Origin: Alteromonas indica
GTDB taxonomy: Bacteria; Pseudomonadota; Gammaproteobacteria; Enterobacterales; Alteromonadaceae
Direction: 5' to 3'
NCBI GenBank assembly: GCA_003056425.1
Contig: PYVY01000014.1
Span: 1 to 64,000, forward strand
DNA: 64,000 bases
Positions 9,501 to 17,102 of this stretch are shown one piece after another. Each line of letters opens with the position of its first letter. Position 1 is the stretch's first letter. The notes under the pieces were generated by a model. That model was not told the origin of the DNA, did not search any database, and saw only the letters and a list, made by a program, of their open reading frames with translations. The translations under genes and the position numbers were made by a program.

Positions 9501-9600
9501 ATTGTTGAGCAAAAGCACTGCTACAGGTGAACGCAGTAAATATACTCAAAGCCAAGGCACTTAAAGGGAAACTATGTTTTTTATTGGTTAATATGTTCAT
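6589..9600 (-). CDS. TonB-dependent receptor, Xanthomonas/Caulobacter carbohydrate type
   Basis: A 1003-residue outer-membrane receptor. A signal peptide of about 31 residues ends in SSAFA. A TonB box-like acidic segment (EDIEVINVSGIRGS) follows, then the plug domain (SDSLQRISGVQIRR and LNIRGLPQVVTQLNGEQ, about residues 85-120) and a long beta barrel ending YIVGVRAKF with a terminal Phe. Receptors of this type, common in Alteromonas, take up oligosaccharides or glycosides using energy from TonB-ExbBD. No sigma/anti-sigma pair is adjacent. The gene is divergent from the oxidoreductase genes, and one AACCGGTT palindrome lies about 335 bases upstream of its start, consistent with LacI control. 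The precise substrate is unknown. Confidence 0.92.
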   Translation of the reverse strand: MNILTNKKHSFPLSALALSIFTAFTCSSAFAQQSTVPEDEDIEVINVSGIRGSQEASIFNKRNAATVVDSIAATDIGKLPDVTISDSLQRISGVQIRRSAGEGASLNIRGLPQVVTQLNGEQYLGANSVVSTQPNFSDIPSPLFRGADVFKNATANLGNAGITGTVNLKTYRPFDFEEGQTVSGTAEIQRGDETKESDPNVSALYNWQNGKVGFLVSGTYANVNLANSYNGLNTGSPGDAGWTDRTNADEIGAPGRDGRVIMGAQGFSAWNQGTERERIGFNTSTQVDLGEGFVFTADLFYTEQEEFNRKVGVSATNKWGPRGWFTPTEERATGAMIDGGEMYAWQQAELYPSRLKSFTQNDVYNNQSTNINLQLDYDNGGAFTGEFRAIIGRATQEHRHGYNEGDLTNGSTTLGRTTNLVPADKCQAEDTVVGDEGGCLQAINALGYSENPHLSYDTTGEHPVWSGFDRPLAGGLGNGATTADYMANVDSYNIGAYSSEGNENARGDMHAFSMKGKYLLESGYITSIEAGVRYGDRSADYERYNLFSPVQSAGCEAQWKATDVLLSAPAPACSDGELVNGEFMPYAALEHIGLNQNNNVIQVSDFGPVEGIPAVWAVDPADYDDPEAFHNRVFGSSTKQVIPGNSFTADIAEMSYFVQANFEGLDGELTGNVGLRVVETDLKVKQNIAGENLAYGGTAIDVGDVVTERSYTDVLPSLNLAYNLSENVVARLAFSEAMTPLNLNQYGEGLRLNNALDSVAGSPTEGQFIVTGGSLAGNPNLDPWRSTNYDLSVEYYPGKASMISAAIFRVEIDSFTISETIDMEMPDADGVVRRSVPISTLAQGDGGTLEGFEVGTKIAFSDFIDSDSLLVNFGIDSNFTYSPSEGSGTDIYGNQNMFNDNSERQFNFIGWYQGDRFEARIAYNYRSERLAGQGGWGALNLFQEDTAYVDVSASYDINDIFTVYAQGSNITGEYEDYYLQWEDQYAFQNYYETRYIVGVRAKF

Positions 9601-9932
9601 CTCAGTGTTCCGTTGATTAGCAGGTAAAAGTCGCCGGCGAAGTACACGTTAGCAGCTCGCTCAATATCGTCCCTTCGCTGGCAATGTAACCGTTTTCAGC
9701 GAAAGCACTCTAATACACAAAGATTCACTTTTCAATAACACAATTTTCACACCCACCCTGAAGTACGCGCTTTCATCATCCTGCCGAATAAAGATTAAAA
9801 GTATAATTTTCATGGTGTTATACACCACTAATAGCGCTAGTAAAAAAACTGAAAATTTTATTTTTGACTTATCTGAAGCCGTATAAACGTAGCGGTAAAA
9901 GCCCACCTCCTACGATAAAAAAGTGAACTTTA

Positions 9933-9946
9933 TGAAACCGGTTATT
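9933..9946. promoter_or_regulatory. Putative LacI-family operator, copy A (weaker half)
   Basis: TGAAACCGGTTATT has the same TGAAACCGGTTA core as copy B, but its right arm ends TT instead of CA. The centre AACCGGTT is a perfect palindrome with the CpG step typical of LacI-family sites. It lies on the receptor side of the divergent region. Confidence 0.5.
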
Positions 9947-10207
9947 TCTGGTTGAAATCATCGCTTTGATTAAAAAGGATTTTTCATTCATCCCATCGAA
10001 ACTGCGCGCTAAATATTATTTCACTAGCAGGCCCTATTTATTCATCGTTTGCCGTGTTATGCATAACTACCTTCTCTTATCAAAATATCCAGACAAGCCC
10101 ACCATCCCCTATTTTAGCGGCGTAGGCCGCTGCTAATGGTGTTGAAACGACGGTGGCCCCTCCCCCTGTTTTTAAATATTTCCAATAGCTGACTAAAAGA
10201 ATATGAT

Positions 10208-10221
10208 TGAAACCGGTTACA
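10208..10221. promoter_or_regulatory. Putative LacI-family operator, copy B
   Basis: TGAAACCGGTTACA fits the palindrome TGNAACCGGTTNCA. It lies about 124 bases before the start of the Tat-signal oxidoreductase subunit, where it could overlap the promoter. The regulator is most likely the LacI protein encoded at 5353-6348. Confidence 0.6.
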
Positions 10222-10344
10222 ATTAATCGTATCGTACGGTAATGTTAATTTTATTCACATTTACTCAGCGTGTTGAAGCGCAGTGGGGTCATATCCACAG
10301 ATTGCGGCTTACCGACGGGGCAAAACCGGAGAAAGACAACCAAT

Positions 10345-10935
10345 ATGGAACGTAGAGAGCTCTTAAAAACGGCAGCACTGTTATGTGGCAGCGCTGCAAC
10401 CGGCGTACTTCTTAGTACGCCTTCCCTCGCCATCACGAATACTTTTCAGCAAGCCTCGGCAAACGCCGGCCATAGCCCGAACCTGCTCAATACCGTACAG
10501 CTAGAAACACTTCGCCGGATTTGTGAGCTAACGATACCGGCTACCGACACGCCCTCGGCGGCTCAGGTTAATTGTCATTTTTTTATTGATGCACAGCTAT
10601 CCAGTGTATTTGACACACAAACCCAACACGCTGCGGTGACATTGCTGGACGCACTAGACAATCACGCGGTGCACCAACATAAACAAGGCTTTAGCCAGCT
10701 AAACGAGACCGCGCAATTAGCCCTTTTAACTAAGCTTGAAGCGGCCAGCGCCCCGTTCAGTGTTATACAAAAAGATGCATTTAAAGTGCTCAAGGGGCTC
10801 ATCGTCTTTGGTTATTACACATCGCAGCCCGGCGCGACGAAAGAACTTACTTACCTGGCGGTTCCCGGGCGTTTTGTAGGGTCGGTTAAACTGTCGAAAA
10901 TTGGCAGCGCCTATAGTTCTAAAGCTTACTATTAA
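10345..10935 (+). CDS. Tat-exported small subunit of a GMC sugar dehydrogenase (gluconate 2-dehydrogenase subunit 3 family)
   Basis: About 196 residues from the chosen ATG, which has a GGAGAAAG ribosome binding site nine bases upstream; a further in-frame ATG at 10270 would add 25 residues ahead of the signal and is less likely. The N-terminus MERRELLKTAALLCG is a twin-arginine signal, with probable cleavage after PSLA. The mature part has LNTVQLETLRRICELTIPATDTPSA, the hallmark of the gluconate_2-dh3 family. Such subunits carry the signal that exports a partner GMC flavoprotein already folded with FAD. The partner starts 14 bases downstream. The proteins probably act in the periplasm, passing electrons to a c-type cytochrome; no cytochrome gene is present in this window. 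Confidence 0.85.
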   Translation: MERRELLKTAALLCGSAATGVLLSTPSLAITNTFQQASANAGHSPNLLNTVQLETLRRICELTIPATDTPSAAQVNCHFFIDAQLSSVFDTQTQHAAVTLLDALDNHAVHQHKQGFSQLNETAQLALLTKLEAASAPFSVIQKDAFKVLKGLIVFGYYTSQPGATKELTYLAVPGRFVGSVKLSKIGSAYSSKAYY

Positions 10936-10949
10936 GAAGAATTGCAGTA

Positions 10950-12680
10950 ATGAAAAAACAAACTTACATTAATGAATCGTCAGAAGTTTACGATGCCATC
11001 GTGGTAGGCTCGGGGATCACCGGCGGCTGGGCAGCAAAAGAGCTCACCGAAAAAGGCCTTAAAACTTTGATGGTTGAGCGTGGGCGCGTGGTTGAACATC
11101 AAAAAGACTACATTACCGAGTCTAAACCGCCCTGGGAATACCCCAACCGTACGAAAGTTCCGCACAATTTAGTAGAAGAACAATACGCCATTCAGCGCCA
11201 GTGTTATGCCTTTCATGATGGCACCAAACACTTTTTCGGCAATGATAGAGACTATCCCTATGCAACGGAAGAAGGCACAGACTTTAGCTGGATCAGGGCC
11301 AATCAGCTAGGCGGTAAGTCGCTGCTATGGCATCGCCAATCTTACCGCATGAGCGAGTTTGATTTTCTGGCTAACCAACGCGACGGTCACGGTAACGACT
11401 GGCCTATTCGCTACAAAGATTTAGCCCCTTGGTATAGTTATGTTGAACAGTTTGTTGGCATCAGTGGTAGTAAGGAAAATTTGCCGCAATTGCCTGATAG
11501 CGAGATGCAACCGCCATTTGAAATGACCGCTCCAGAGCGCGATTTTGCTAACAAAATGAAACAGGTTGAGCCCGATAAGCCGGTAATAATAAGCCGTTGT
11601 GCACACCTTACCCAGCCGACTAAAATTCAGGTCGAATTGGGTCGCATGCAATGTATGGTGCGTAACGAATGCCAAAAGGGTTGCTCTTTTGGCGCGTATT
11701 TCTCTACCCAGAGCGCTACCCTGCCCGCAGCAGCGCGCACCGGAAATCTTTATATTGCGCCTAACAGCGTAGTCGAAAGCCTGATTTTTGATGAAAAAAC
11801 CAATCGGGTTAAAGGGGTAAGAGTGATAGATAATGACACCCTTGCCACTCGCGAATATTTTGCCAAAATTGTGTTTTTATGTGCCTCTACGCTGGGTACT
11901 ACTCAGATTATGCTCAATAGTACTTCAAAGCGTTATCCCAATGGTATTGCCAACAGTTCAGGCGTTTTAGGCCGTTATTTGATGGACCATAACTACAATG
12001 CCTTGGTCACTGCATCAATAGAAGGCTACGAAGACGAATACTATATCGGCCGGCGTCCCGCCTCATTATACGTGCCTAATTTTCACTACGAACCCGGCCG
12101 CTATCATAAGCAATTTAAGCGCGGATATGCGCTGGCAGGTACTGCTTCACGCGCCGATTGGCAGTCAATGGGAACAGGAGACGGCTTTGGTAAAGACTTT
12201 AAAGCGCGCCTGCACAACCCGGGCCCCTGGGGTATTGGCCTACAAGCGCAAGGCGAAATGCTGCCCAATCCTGACAATCAGGTTACCTTGCACAACAGTA
12301 AAAAAGATAAATGGGGTATGCCACAGCTTAATATAAACTGTCGGTGGTCTGATAACGAAAATGCCATGATGGAAAGCGCCCTTGAAGTTAGCTCCTCAAT
12401 GATGAAAAAAGCAGGCTTTACCAATATTCAGCAGCGTATTTTAGGCCAGCCCCCCGGGCTCGCTATTCATGAGGTCGGCACAGCCAGAATGGGCCGGGAT
12501 CCAAAAACCTCTATTTTAAATGGCTACAATCAATGCCACGATGTAGACAATTTATTTGTTACCGATGGAGCCAGCTTTTGTTCCACCGGTGTAGGCAACC
12601 CTTCACTCACCTTTATGGCTATCACTGCCCGCGCAGTTGACTACGCGGTTAGAGAAGTCAAAGCAGGACGATTAGGATAA
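10950..12680 (+). CDS. GMC family FAD oxidoreductase, probable periplasmic sugar/glycoside dehydrogenase
   Basis: A 576-residue flavoprotein of the glucose-methanol-choline family. The Rossmann FAD motif VVGSGITGGWAAKEL is at about residues 18-32, followed by VERG at the end of the second strand. The C-terminal substrate domain has HEVGTARMG and, further on, VGNPSLTFMA, which hold the conserved catalytic His and Asn. There is no signal peptide of its own, consistent with export bound to the Tat-signal subunit just upstream. Relatives include gluconate 2-dehydrogenase large subunits and bacterial glucoside 3-dehydrogenases. With a downstream epimerase-type gene, oxidation at C3 of a glucoside is a reasonable guess, but gluconate or another polyol is possible. 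Confidence 0.88.
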   Translation: MKKQTYINESSEVYDAIVVGSGITGGWAAKELTEKGLKTLMVERGRVVEHQKDYITESKPPWEYPNRTKVPHNLVEEQYAIQRQCYAFHDGTKHFFGNDRDYPYATEEGTDFSWIRANQLGGKSLLWHRQSYRMSEFDFLANQRDGHGNDWPIRYKDLAPWYSYVEQFVGISGSKENLPQLPDSEMQPPFEMTAPERDFANKMKQVEPDKPVIISRCAHLTQPTKIQVELGRMQCMVRNECQKGCSFGAYFSTQSATLPAAARTGNLYIAPNSVVESLIFDEKTNRVKGVRVIDNDTLATREYFAKIVFLCASTLGTTQIMLNSTSKRYPNGIANSSGVLGRYLMDHNYNALVTASIEGYEDEYYIGRRPASLYVPNFHYEPGRYHKQFKRGYALAGTASRADWQSMGTGDGFGKDFKARLHNPGPWGIGLQAQGEMLPNPDNQVTLHNSKKDKWGMPQLNINCRWSDNENAMMESALEVSSSMMKKAGFTNIQQRILGQPPGLAIHEVGTARMGRDPKTSILNGYNQCHDVDNLFVTDGASFCSTGVGNPSLTFMAITARAVDYAVREVKAGRLG

Positions 12681-12683
12681 TTT

Positions 12684-13577
12684 ATGATGCTATCGACAAA
12701 ACAATTGTTACTTACTTCGACCTTCAGTGCCGGGCTACTGCTGGCTGGCTGCAGCGAATCAAAACAACCTATCGATAACCAGGCAAAAGAAGTTACGCAG
12801 ACCAGTGATATTGCCGCGCCGCAAATCAGCGTACAGCTATGGTCGGTAAAAGATGCCTTGAAGGATGACTTCAAAGGCACGTTACAAGAAATTGCGGGAA
12901 TGGGTTTTGACGGGGTTGAGTTCGCCGGCGATTTTGGTCCTTTCGCCGAGGACCCAGAGGGGCTTAAAGCGTACCTTAAAAGCCAGGGGCTCAGCGCCAG
13001 TGGTGCGCATGTGCCAATGGAAACACTAAAAACCAAGTTCGAAGCCACCGCTGAATTTTACCAGTCGCTAGGCGCAAAGTGGCTCATCGTGCCATGGGAT
13101 GATCGTGCTTTTGACGGAGATAGCGTAAAAGAAGTAGCCGCTGATTTATCCGCTTTAGCCGACAAGCTCGCCCCTTATGATATGCAAGTGGGATTTCACA
13201 ATCACGCTCAGGAGTGGGCAGATTATCAGCAGGCCAGCTACCTCGATTATCTAGCCCAACACACACCTGATTCAGTAATTCTGCAGCAGGATGTGGGTTG
13301 GACAATTCATGCCGACCACGATCCGATTGCCTTTGTTAAGCAATATCCCGGGCGCACGTTAACCACCCATTTCAAATCTGATGTGGCAGAAGGCGATACC
13401 GACAAACAACCCATTATTGGGCAGGACGGTATCCAGTGGTCAGCAATTTACCGGGCCACGGTCGAGCACGGCGGTGCTCAGTGGATTGTGCTTGAGCAGG
13501 AAGTGTACCCGGATGGTATGACGCCTCTTGAAGCCGTAGAAAAAACAAAGCAAGGGTTTGATAATATCGTAAAATAA
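12684..13577 (+). CDS. Sugar phosphate isomerase/epimerase-fold lipoprotein
   Basis: A 297-residue protein with a lipobox signal (LLLAGC, Cys at about residue 23), so it is probably anchored in the periplasm. The mature part is an AP-endonuclease-2-like TIM barrel: ISVQLWSVKDALKDD, GFDGVEFAG, GFHNHAQEW, LQQDVGWTI, THFKSD and VLEQE, giving the Glu/His/Asp metal-site pattern of xylose-isomerase-like enzymes. It starts three bases after the GMC gene stop, so the three plus-strand genes form one operon. Secreted members often accompany GMC dehydrogenases and may isomerise or cleave keto-sugars by elimination. The exact reaction is not shown by sequence. Confidence 0.85.
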   Translation: MMLSTKQLLLTSTFSAGLLLAGCSESKQPIDNQAKEVTQTSDIAAPQISVQLWSVKDALKDDFKGTLQEIAGMGFDGVEFAGDFGPFAEDPEGLKAYLKSQGLSASGAHVPMETLKTKFEATAEFYQSLGAKWLIVPWDDRAFDGDSVKEVAADLSALADKLAPYDMQVGFHNHAQEWADYQQASYLDYLAQHTPDSVILQQDVGWTIHADHDPIAFVKQYPGRTLTTHFKSDVAEGDTDKQPIIGQDGIQWSAIYRATVEHGGAQWIVLEQEVYPDGMTPLEAVEKTKQGFDNIVK

Positions 13578-13867
13578 CAGATTCCAGAGTTGAATGTGCG
13601 CTGGGCGGTTGTCCGGGGCACACTCACCTTACAGCTATCATTTATTGCCACGAAGACGTGGGTAAGAGCTGGCAAAATAAACTAACCGGGCGGGCAAACT
13701 GGCAGCGGTTAGAAGTGAACAGTCGTGATAAATGAGCCGCAAAAATAAGCGGGCTGCAGGAATAAGCCGACGGGGAGGATTACCCCCTCCCCTACCTCAA
13801 ACATTTAAACAGCGATTATTGAAAAGGTTACCCGTCTGCTATTTACGCCAACAGTTCAGCTACTTAG

Positions 13868-15085
13868 CTAAAAACGTGTTCCCAACCATACCCATAGCTT
13901 ATTGGTATCAACCGCAGCATCGGCACCATCATAGCTAGCATATTTGAGCCCTAGGCTAAATGAATCGGCTATTTTAGTAACGTATTGCACATCAATTTCA
14001 CTTCCTAAATCGTCAACCTCGGCATCCGACTCACTAGCACTAAAATCATGATAGGTTACCAGCCAGTTGCCGCCCGCTATATTTCCCGCCACCGACACAG
14101 ACAGATCTTCCAACCCTTGTTGGGGCGTAGTCAGAAACTGATCTACCCAGCCGTTAAACTTATGCAGCGTAGCAAGGGGGGTGGCAAATCCATAGGCCCC
14201 ATCGTCGGAGCCTAGTACTTCCCAGTTAATTTTACCGGTAACGCCGCCAGCGGCTGCCCCAGCCTCTAACATAACATAACTGGCATCAAACTCGGTGTCT
14301 GCATTGGTACTGGTTTGGGTAGCAAATTCAGCCGCATATAACCATTTAACCGTGGCGGTCTGGGTATGGCCGGCATAACTCATACCATACGTATCCAGCC
14401 CATTTCGGATATTATTATCTGTTTCGAGTAAATACGCATAGGCGGTTAATTTACCCCACGTGCCCTGGTAGCTTGCATTTAGCAGGTGGTCTTTGCTGTC
14501 CATATCCGCCGCATCAGCAAATATGCGGTTGCGCTGGTCGATATAGCTGTAAAAGATGCGTAGATCTTCCTGTTGATAATGTGCACTTAATGCATCAAAA
14601 GTTTGCCAGTTTTGACGCCAGCCGACATGGCCGATAAACCGCTGGCCATCCAAAGCAATCACCTGTCGCCCTGCTTTTACCGTAAGCGCTTTAGTTTTAT
14701 ACTGGATAAATCCTTGATGCAGTTCGGTCGACTCAGGATCAGCAATAACCGAATACAAGCCTGTGTTATAACCGGTCGGCGGCACCGCATAGTCATCTAT
14801 ACCAGCAACAGCGCGAACGTCTTCAAGCTCGGCGGTAAATGACCAGCCGTTATGTTCCTGGCTGGAATATCCTACTAAGGTGCGTAAGGTAAGGGCATCG
14901 GCATCTTGCAGTGCATTGTCCTGGTCTACCGCCTCATAACGTAACCTAAAATCGGCGAACCCGGTGCCTTGCTTCATTGCCTCATACCAATCTGCAGCGA
15001 CCGCCGGGCTGTGGGCTAACACTGCTGTGCTGGCTAGCAATATCCCGGGTAAAGCACGTAAACGAGCGGTAGTGTGAGTTCTCAT
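13868..15085 (-). CDS. Outer-membrane porin of the alginate-export (AlgE-like) family, probable nitrate-locus porin
   Basis: A 405-residue barrel protein. The signal peptide runs to about residue 30 (HSPAVAA), after which GFADFRLRYEAVDQDNALQDADALTLR shows the Alginate_exp family start, and the C-terminus ends LWVWLGTRF with a terminal Phe. Members are 18-strand barrels used for export of alginate or, more often, as channels for small molecules. The gene has a good ribosome binding site (AAGGAATACACC before ATG) and lies 116 bases downstream of nrtD on the same strand, so it may be read with nrtABD. That context suggests an outer-membrane path for nitrate or nitrite; alginate genes are absent here. 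Confidence 0.75.
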   Translation of the reverse strand: MRTHTTARLRALPGILLASTAVLAHSPAVAADWYEAMKQGTGFADFRLRYEAVDQDNALQDADALTLRTLVGYSSQEHNGWSFTAELEDVRAVAGIDDYAVPPTGYNTGLYSVIADPESTELHQGFIQYKTKALTVKAGRQVIALDGQRFIGHVGWRQNWQTFDALSAHYQQEDLRIFYSYIDQRNRIFADAADMDSKDHLLNASYQGTWGKLTAYAYLLETDNNIRNGLDTYGMSYAGHTQTATVKWLYAAEFATQTSTNADTEFDASYVMLEAGAAAGGVTGKINWEVLGSDDGAYGFATPLATLHKFNGWVDQFLTTPQQGLEDLSVSVAGNIAGGNWLVTYHDFSASESDAEVDDLGSEIDVQYVTKIADSFSLGLKYASYDGADAAVDTNKLWVWLGTRF

Positions 15086-15201
15086 GGTGTATTCCTTGTT
15101 AATATTTGCATATAGCCAGGCACGGCCGGAACAAACAAAGCCGGGCCAAGCGTGCCATTACTGTGCTTTTTAGTTAGGTTGAACGGTGAGGCTTTATTTT
15201 T

Positions 15202-16059
15202 TTATGCCGCATCAATTTTTTTGCCTTTCGCACTGCAGGCTTTATTCGCCGCGGTTTGCTTCGCATTAACCGGCTCAATTTTCTTTTGTTTTTCGTACAG
15301 GAATGTCAATACCTGGTGGCGGTAGTGGTTGTAGGTAGGATTATCGGCCAGCGCGAGCCGGTCACGCGGCCGCGCCAACTCAATCGGTAACACTTCCCCT
15401 ACTGTGGCGGCGGGGCCATTGGTCATCATCACAATGCGATCCGACAGCAATACTGCCTCGTCAACATCATGGGTAATCATTATTACCGTATTGCCTAACT
15501 GGGCATGAATTTCCATCACCGAGTCCTGCAAATGAGCGCGGGTAAGTGCGTCGAGTGCGCCAAAGGGTTCATCCATCAACAGAACTTTAGGCTCCATAGC
15601 CAATGCTCTGGCTATCCCTACACGCTGCTTCATTCCCCCCGATATTTCAGCCGGCAATTTGTCACTGGCGTGGGTCATGTGAACCAATTCCAGATTATGC
15701 ATCACCCATTCTCTGATTTGTTTTTTAGGCTTGCCGCGCAAGGTCTGCTTCACCGCCAGTTCAACGTTTTTGTATACTGACAGCCACGGCAGCAACGAGT
15801 GATTCTGAAAGACCACAGCGCGTTCGGGGCCCGGTTGGGTGACCTCCGCACCATCTAAAATAACCCCACCGCGCGTAGCGTTGAGTAGGCCGGCCACAAT
15901 ATTCAGCACCGTTGACTTTCCGCAACCTGAATGGCCGATAAGCGATATAAACTCACCTTTATTTATCCGCAGATTTACCTCTTGCAGTGCAGTAAAAGCG
16001 CCTTTTGGTGTAGGAAAATCTATTCCCACCTGAGTTAGCTCTAGATGCTTGCTCATCAT
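15202..16059 (-). CDS. nrtD: Nitrate/nitrite ABC transporter ATP-binding protein
   Basis: A 285-residue ABC ATPase. Walker A is GHSGCGKST (residues 42-50), the signature is SGGMKQR (about 140-146), Walker B is VLLMDEP (about 159-165), and the H-loop His is in MITHDVDEAV. The sequence closely follows NrtD/CmpD proteins, including LPWLSVYKNVELAV. It lacks the C-terminal substrate-binding-like domain found in NrtC. It follows the permease gene by 20 bases. The short C-terminal Lys/Ala-rich tail after about residue 258 is not part of the fold. Confidence 0.93.
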   Translation of the reverse strand: MMSKHLELTQVGIDFPTPKGAFTALQEVNLRINKGEFISLIGHSGCGKSTVLNIVAGLLNATRGGVILDGAEVTQPGPERAVVFQNHSLLPWLSVYKNVELAVKQTLRGKPKKQIREWVMHNLELVHMTHASDKLPAEISGGMKQRVGIARALAMEPKVLLMDEPFGALDALTRAHLQDSVMEIHAQLGNTVIMITHDVDEAVLLSDRIVMMTNGPAATVGEVLPIELARPRDRLALADNPTYNHYRHQVLTFLYEKQKKIEPVNAKQTAANKACSAKGKKIDAA

Positions 16060-16079
16060 TATGTTCTCCTATTTACCTA

Positions 16080-17072
16080 TTAGCGCAATACGCTGTTCTT
16101 ATCCCAACTTACCAGCCGCTGTAAGCTAAGCATCAACCGGTCCAGTACAAAACCAATTGCGCCAATGGTAAGTACAGCCACCATAATTCTCGCCAGCGAG
16201 GCTGAACTACCGTTTTGAAACTCATCCCATACAAACTTTCCTAACCCCGGATTCTGAGCCAGCATTTCAGCGGCTATCAGTACCATCCAGCCTATTCCAA
16301 GGGATAATCTGAGGCCGGTAAAAATCATCGGGATGGAGGCTGGCAGCACGATTTTGCGCAGATGGGTGAGTGGTTTTAAACGCAGTACCCTGCTGACATT
16401 GAGTAAGTCCTTATCAATATTGGAAACACCCACTGCGGTATTGATTAAAGTGGGCCATAAGCAGCACAAAGATACCGTCACCGCCGAGGTTACAAACGAT
16501 TTGGAGAACATTGGATCATCAGAGACATACACCGCACTGACCACCATGGTCACCAAAGGTAGCCAGGCCAACGGAGAAATAGGTTTAAATAGTTGAATAA
16601 GCGGATTTATAGCTGTGTACGAAGAACGGCTCAGGCCACACAAAATACCAATTGGAACGGCTACCAGTGAAGCCACCAAAAATCCCACCATTACGGTATA
16701 CAGGCTGGTCCATATTTGATCAAAAAAGGTCGGGGCGCCGGTAAAGGGTCGTATTTTTGCCGGATAGGTAGGATCTTGCGCTACCCGTTCAGCGTTACGT
16801 TGTTCCTGGCGGGCATAAAATGCCTCGGCTTTGGTGCGCTGTTGGTTATGCTCATCCACCAGCGCGCCAGCTTGCTCCCATACCTGAGCCGGGCCGGGGA
16901 ACTGGCCAAGAGACGTATCAATGTTTTTGGCGACGCCGTTCCATACTGCCAAAAAAAGCACCAGGCCAATCACCGGCAGCAGCAACAAGGGCACTCGCTG
17001 AGTTAGTTTCTCTATCCACGGATTGGAAGGGGTTTGGCTAATTGATAAAACCGGGGTTGCTGATTTACTCAT
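16080..17072 (-). CDS. nrtB: Nitrate ABC transporter permease
   Basis: A 330-residue inner-membrane protein of the NrtB/CmpB branch of binding-protein-dependent permeases. A first helix at about 30-50 (LLLLPVIGLVLFLAVWNGV) is followed by a hydrophilic stretch of about 70 residues (including the YARQEQRNAERVAQDPTYPAKI segment) and then five helices with the EAA-type loop (NVSRVLRLKPLTHLRKIVLP). It probably works as a dimer with the nrtD ATPase and receives nitrate from NrtA. It starts with a strong ribosome binding site (AAGGAGATATTT before ATG), 30 bases after nrtA. Confidence 0.93.
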   Translation of the reverse strand: MSKSATPVLSISQTPSNPWIEKLTQRVPLLLLPVIGLVLFLAVWNGVAKNIDTSLGQFPGPAQVWEQAGALVDEHNQQRTKAEAFYARQEQRNAERVAQDPTYPAKIRPFTGAPTFFDQIWTSLYTVMVGFLVASLVAVPIGILCGLSRSSYTAINPLIQLFKPISPLAWLPLVTMVVSAVYVSDDPMFSKSFVTSAVTVSLCCLWPTLINTAVGVSNIDKDLLNVSRVLRLKPLTHLRKIVLPASIPMIFTGLRLSLGIGWMVLIAAEMLAQNPGLGKFVWDEFQNGSSASLARIMVAVLTIGAIGFVLDRLMLSLQRLVSWDKNSVLR

Positions 17073-17102
17073 AAATATCTCCTTTTACAGGTTGCCAGCC
17101 GC

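Larger units (their letters stand above)
9601..10344. other. Divergent promoter region of the sugar locus
   Basis: About 744 bases between the receptor gene (minus) and the Tat-signal gene (plus). It contains two LacI-type palindromes, listed separately, and AT-rich tracts near 9760-9880 and 10180-10260. A minus-strand open frame at 9661-9906 lacks a recognisable product and is not called. Confidence 0.6.

Noticed and set aside
9661..9906. 81-codon open frame on the minus strand in the sugar-locus spacer
   Set aside because: It lies inside the regulatory region, its composition is hydrophobic by AT bias, and it lacks a ribosome binding site.
13772..13792. GGGGAGG/CCTCCCC hairpin as terminator of the porin gene or the epimerase gene
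   Set aside because: No T-run on either strand.
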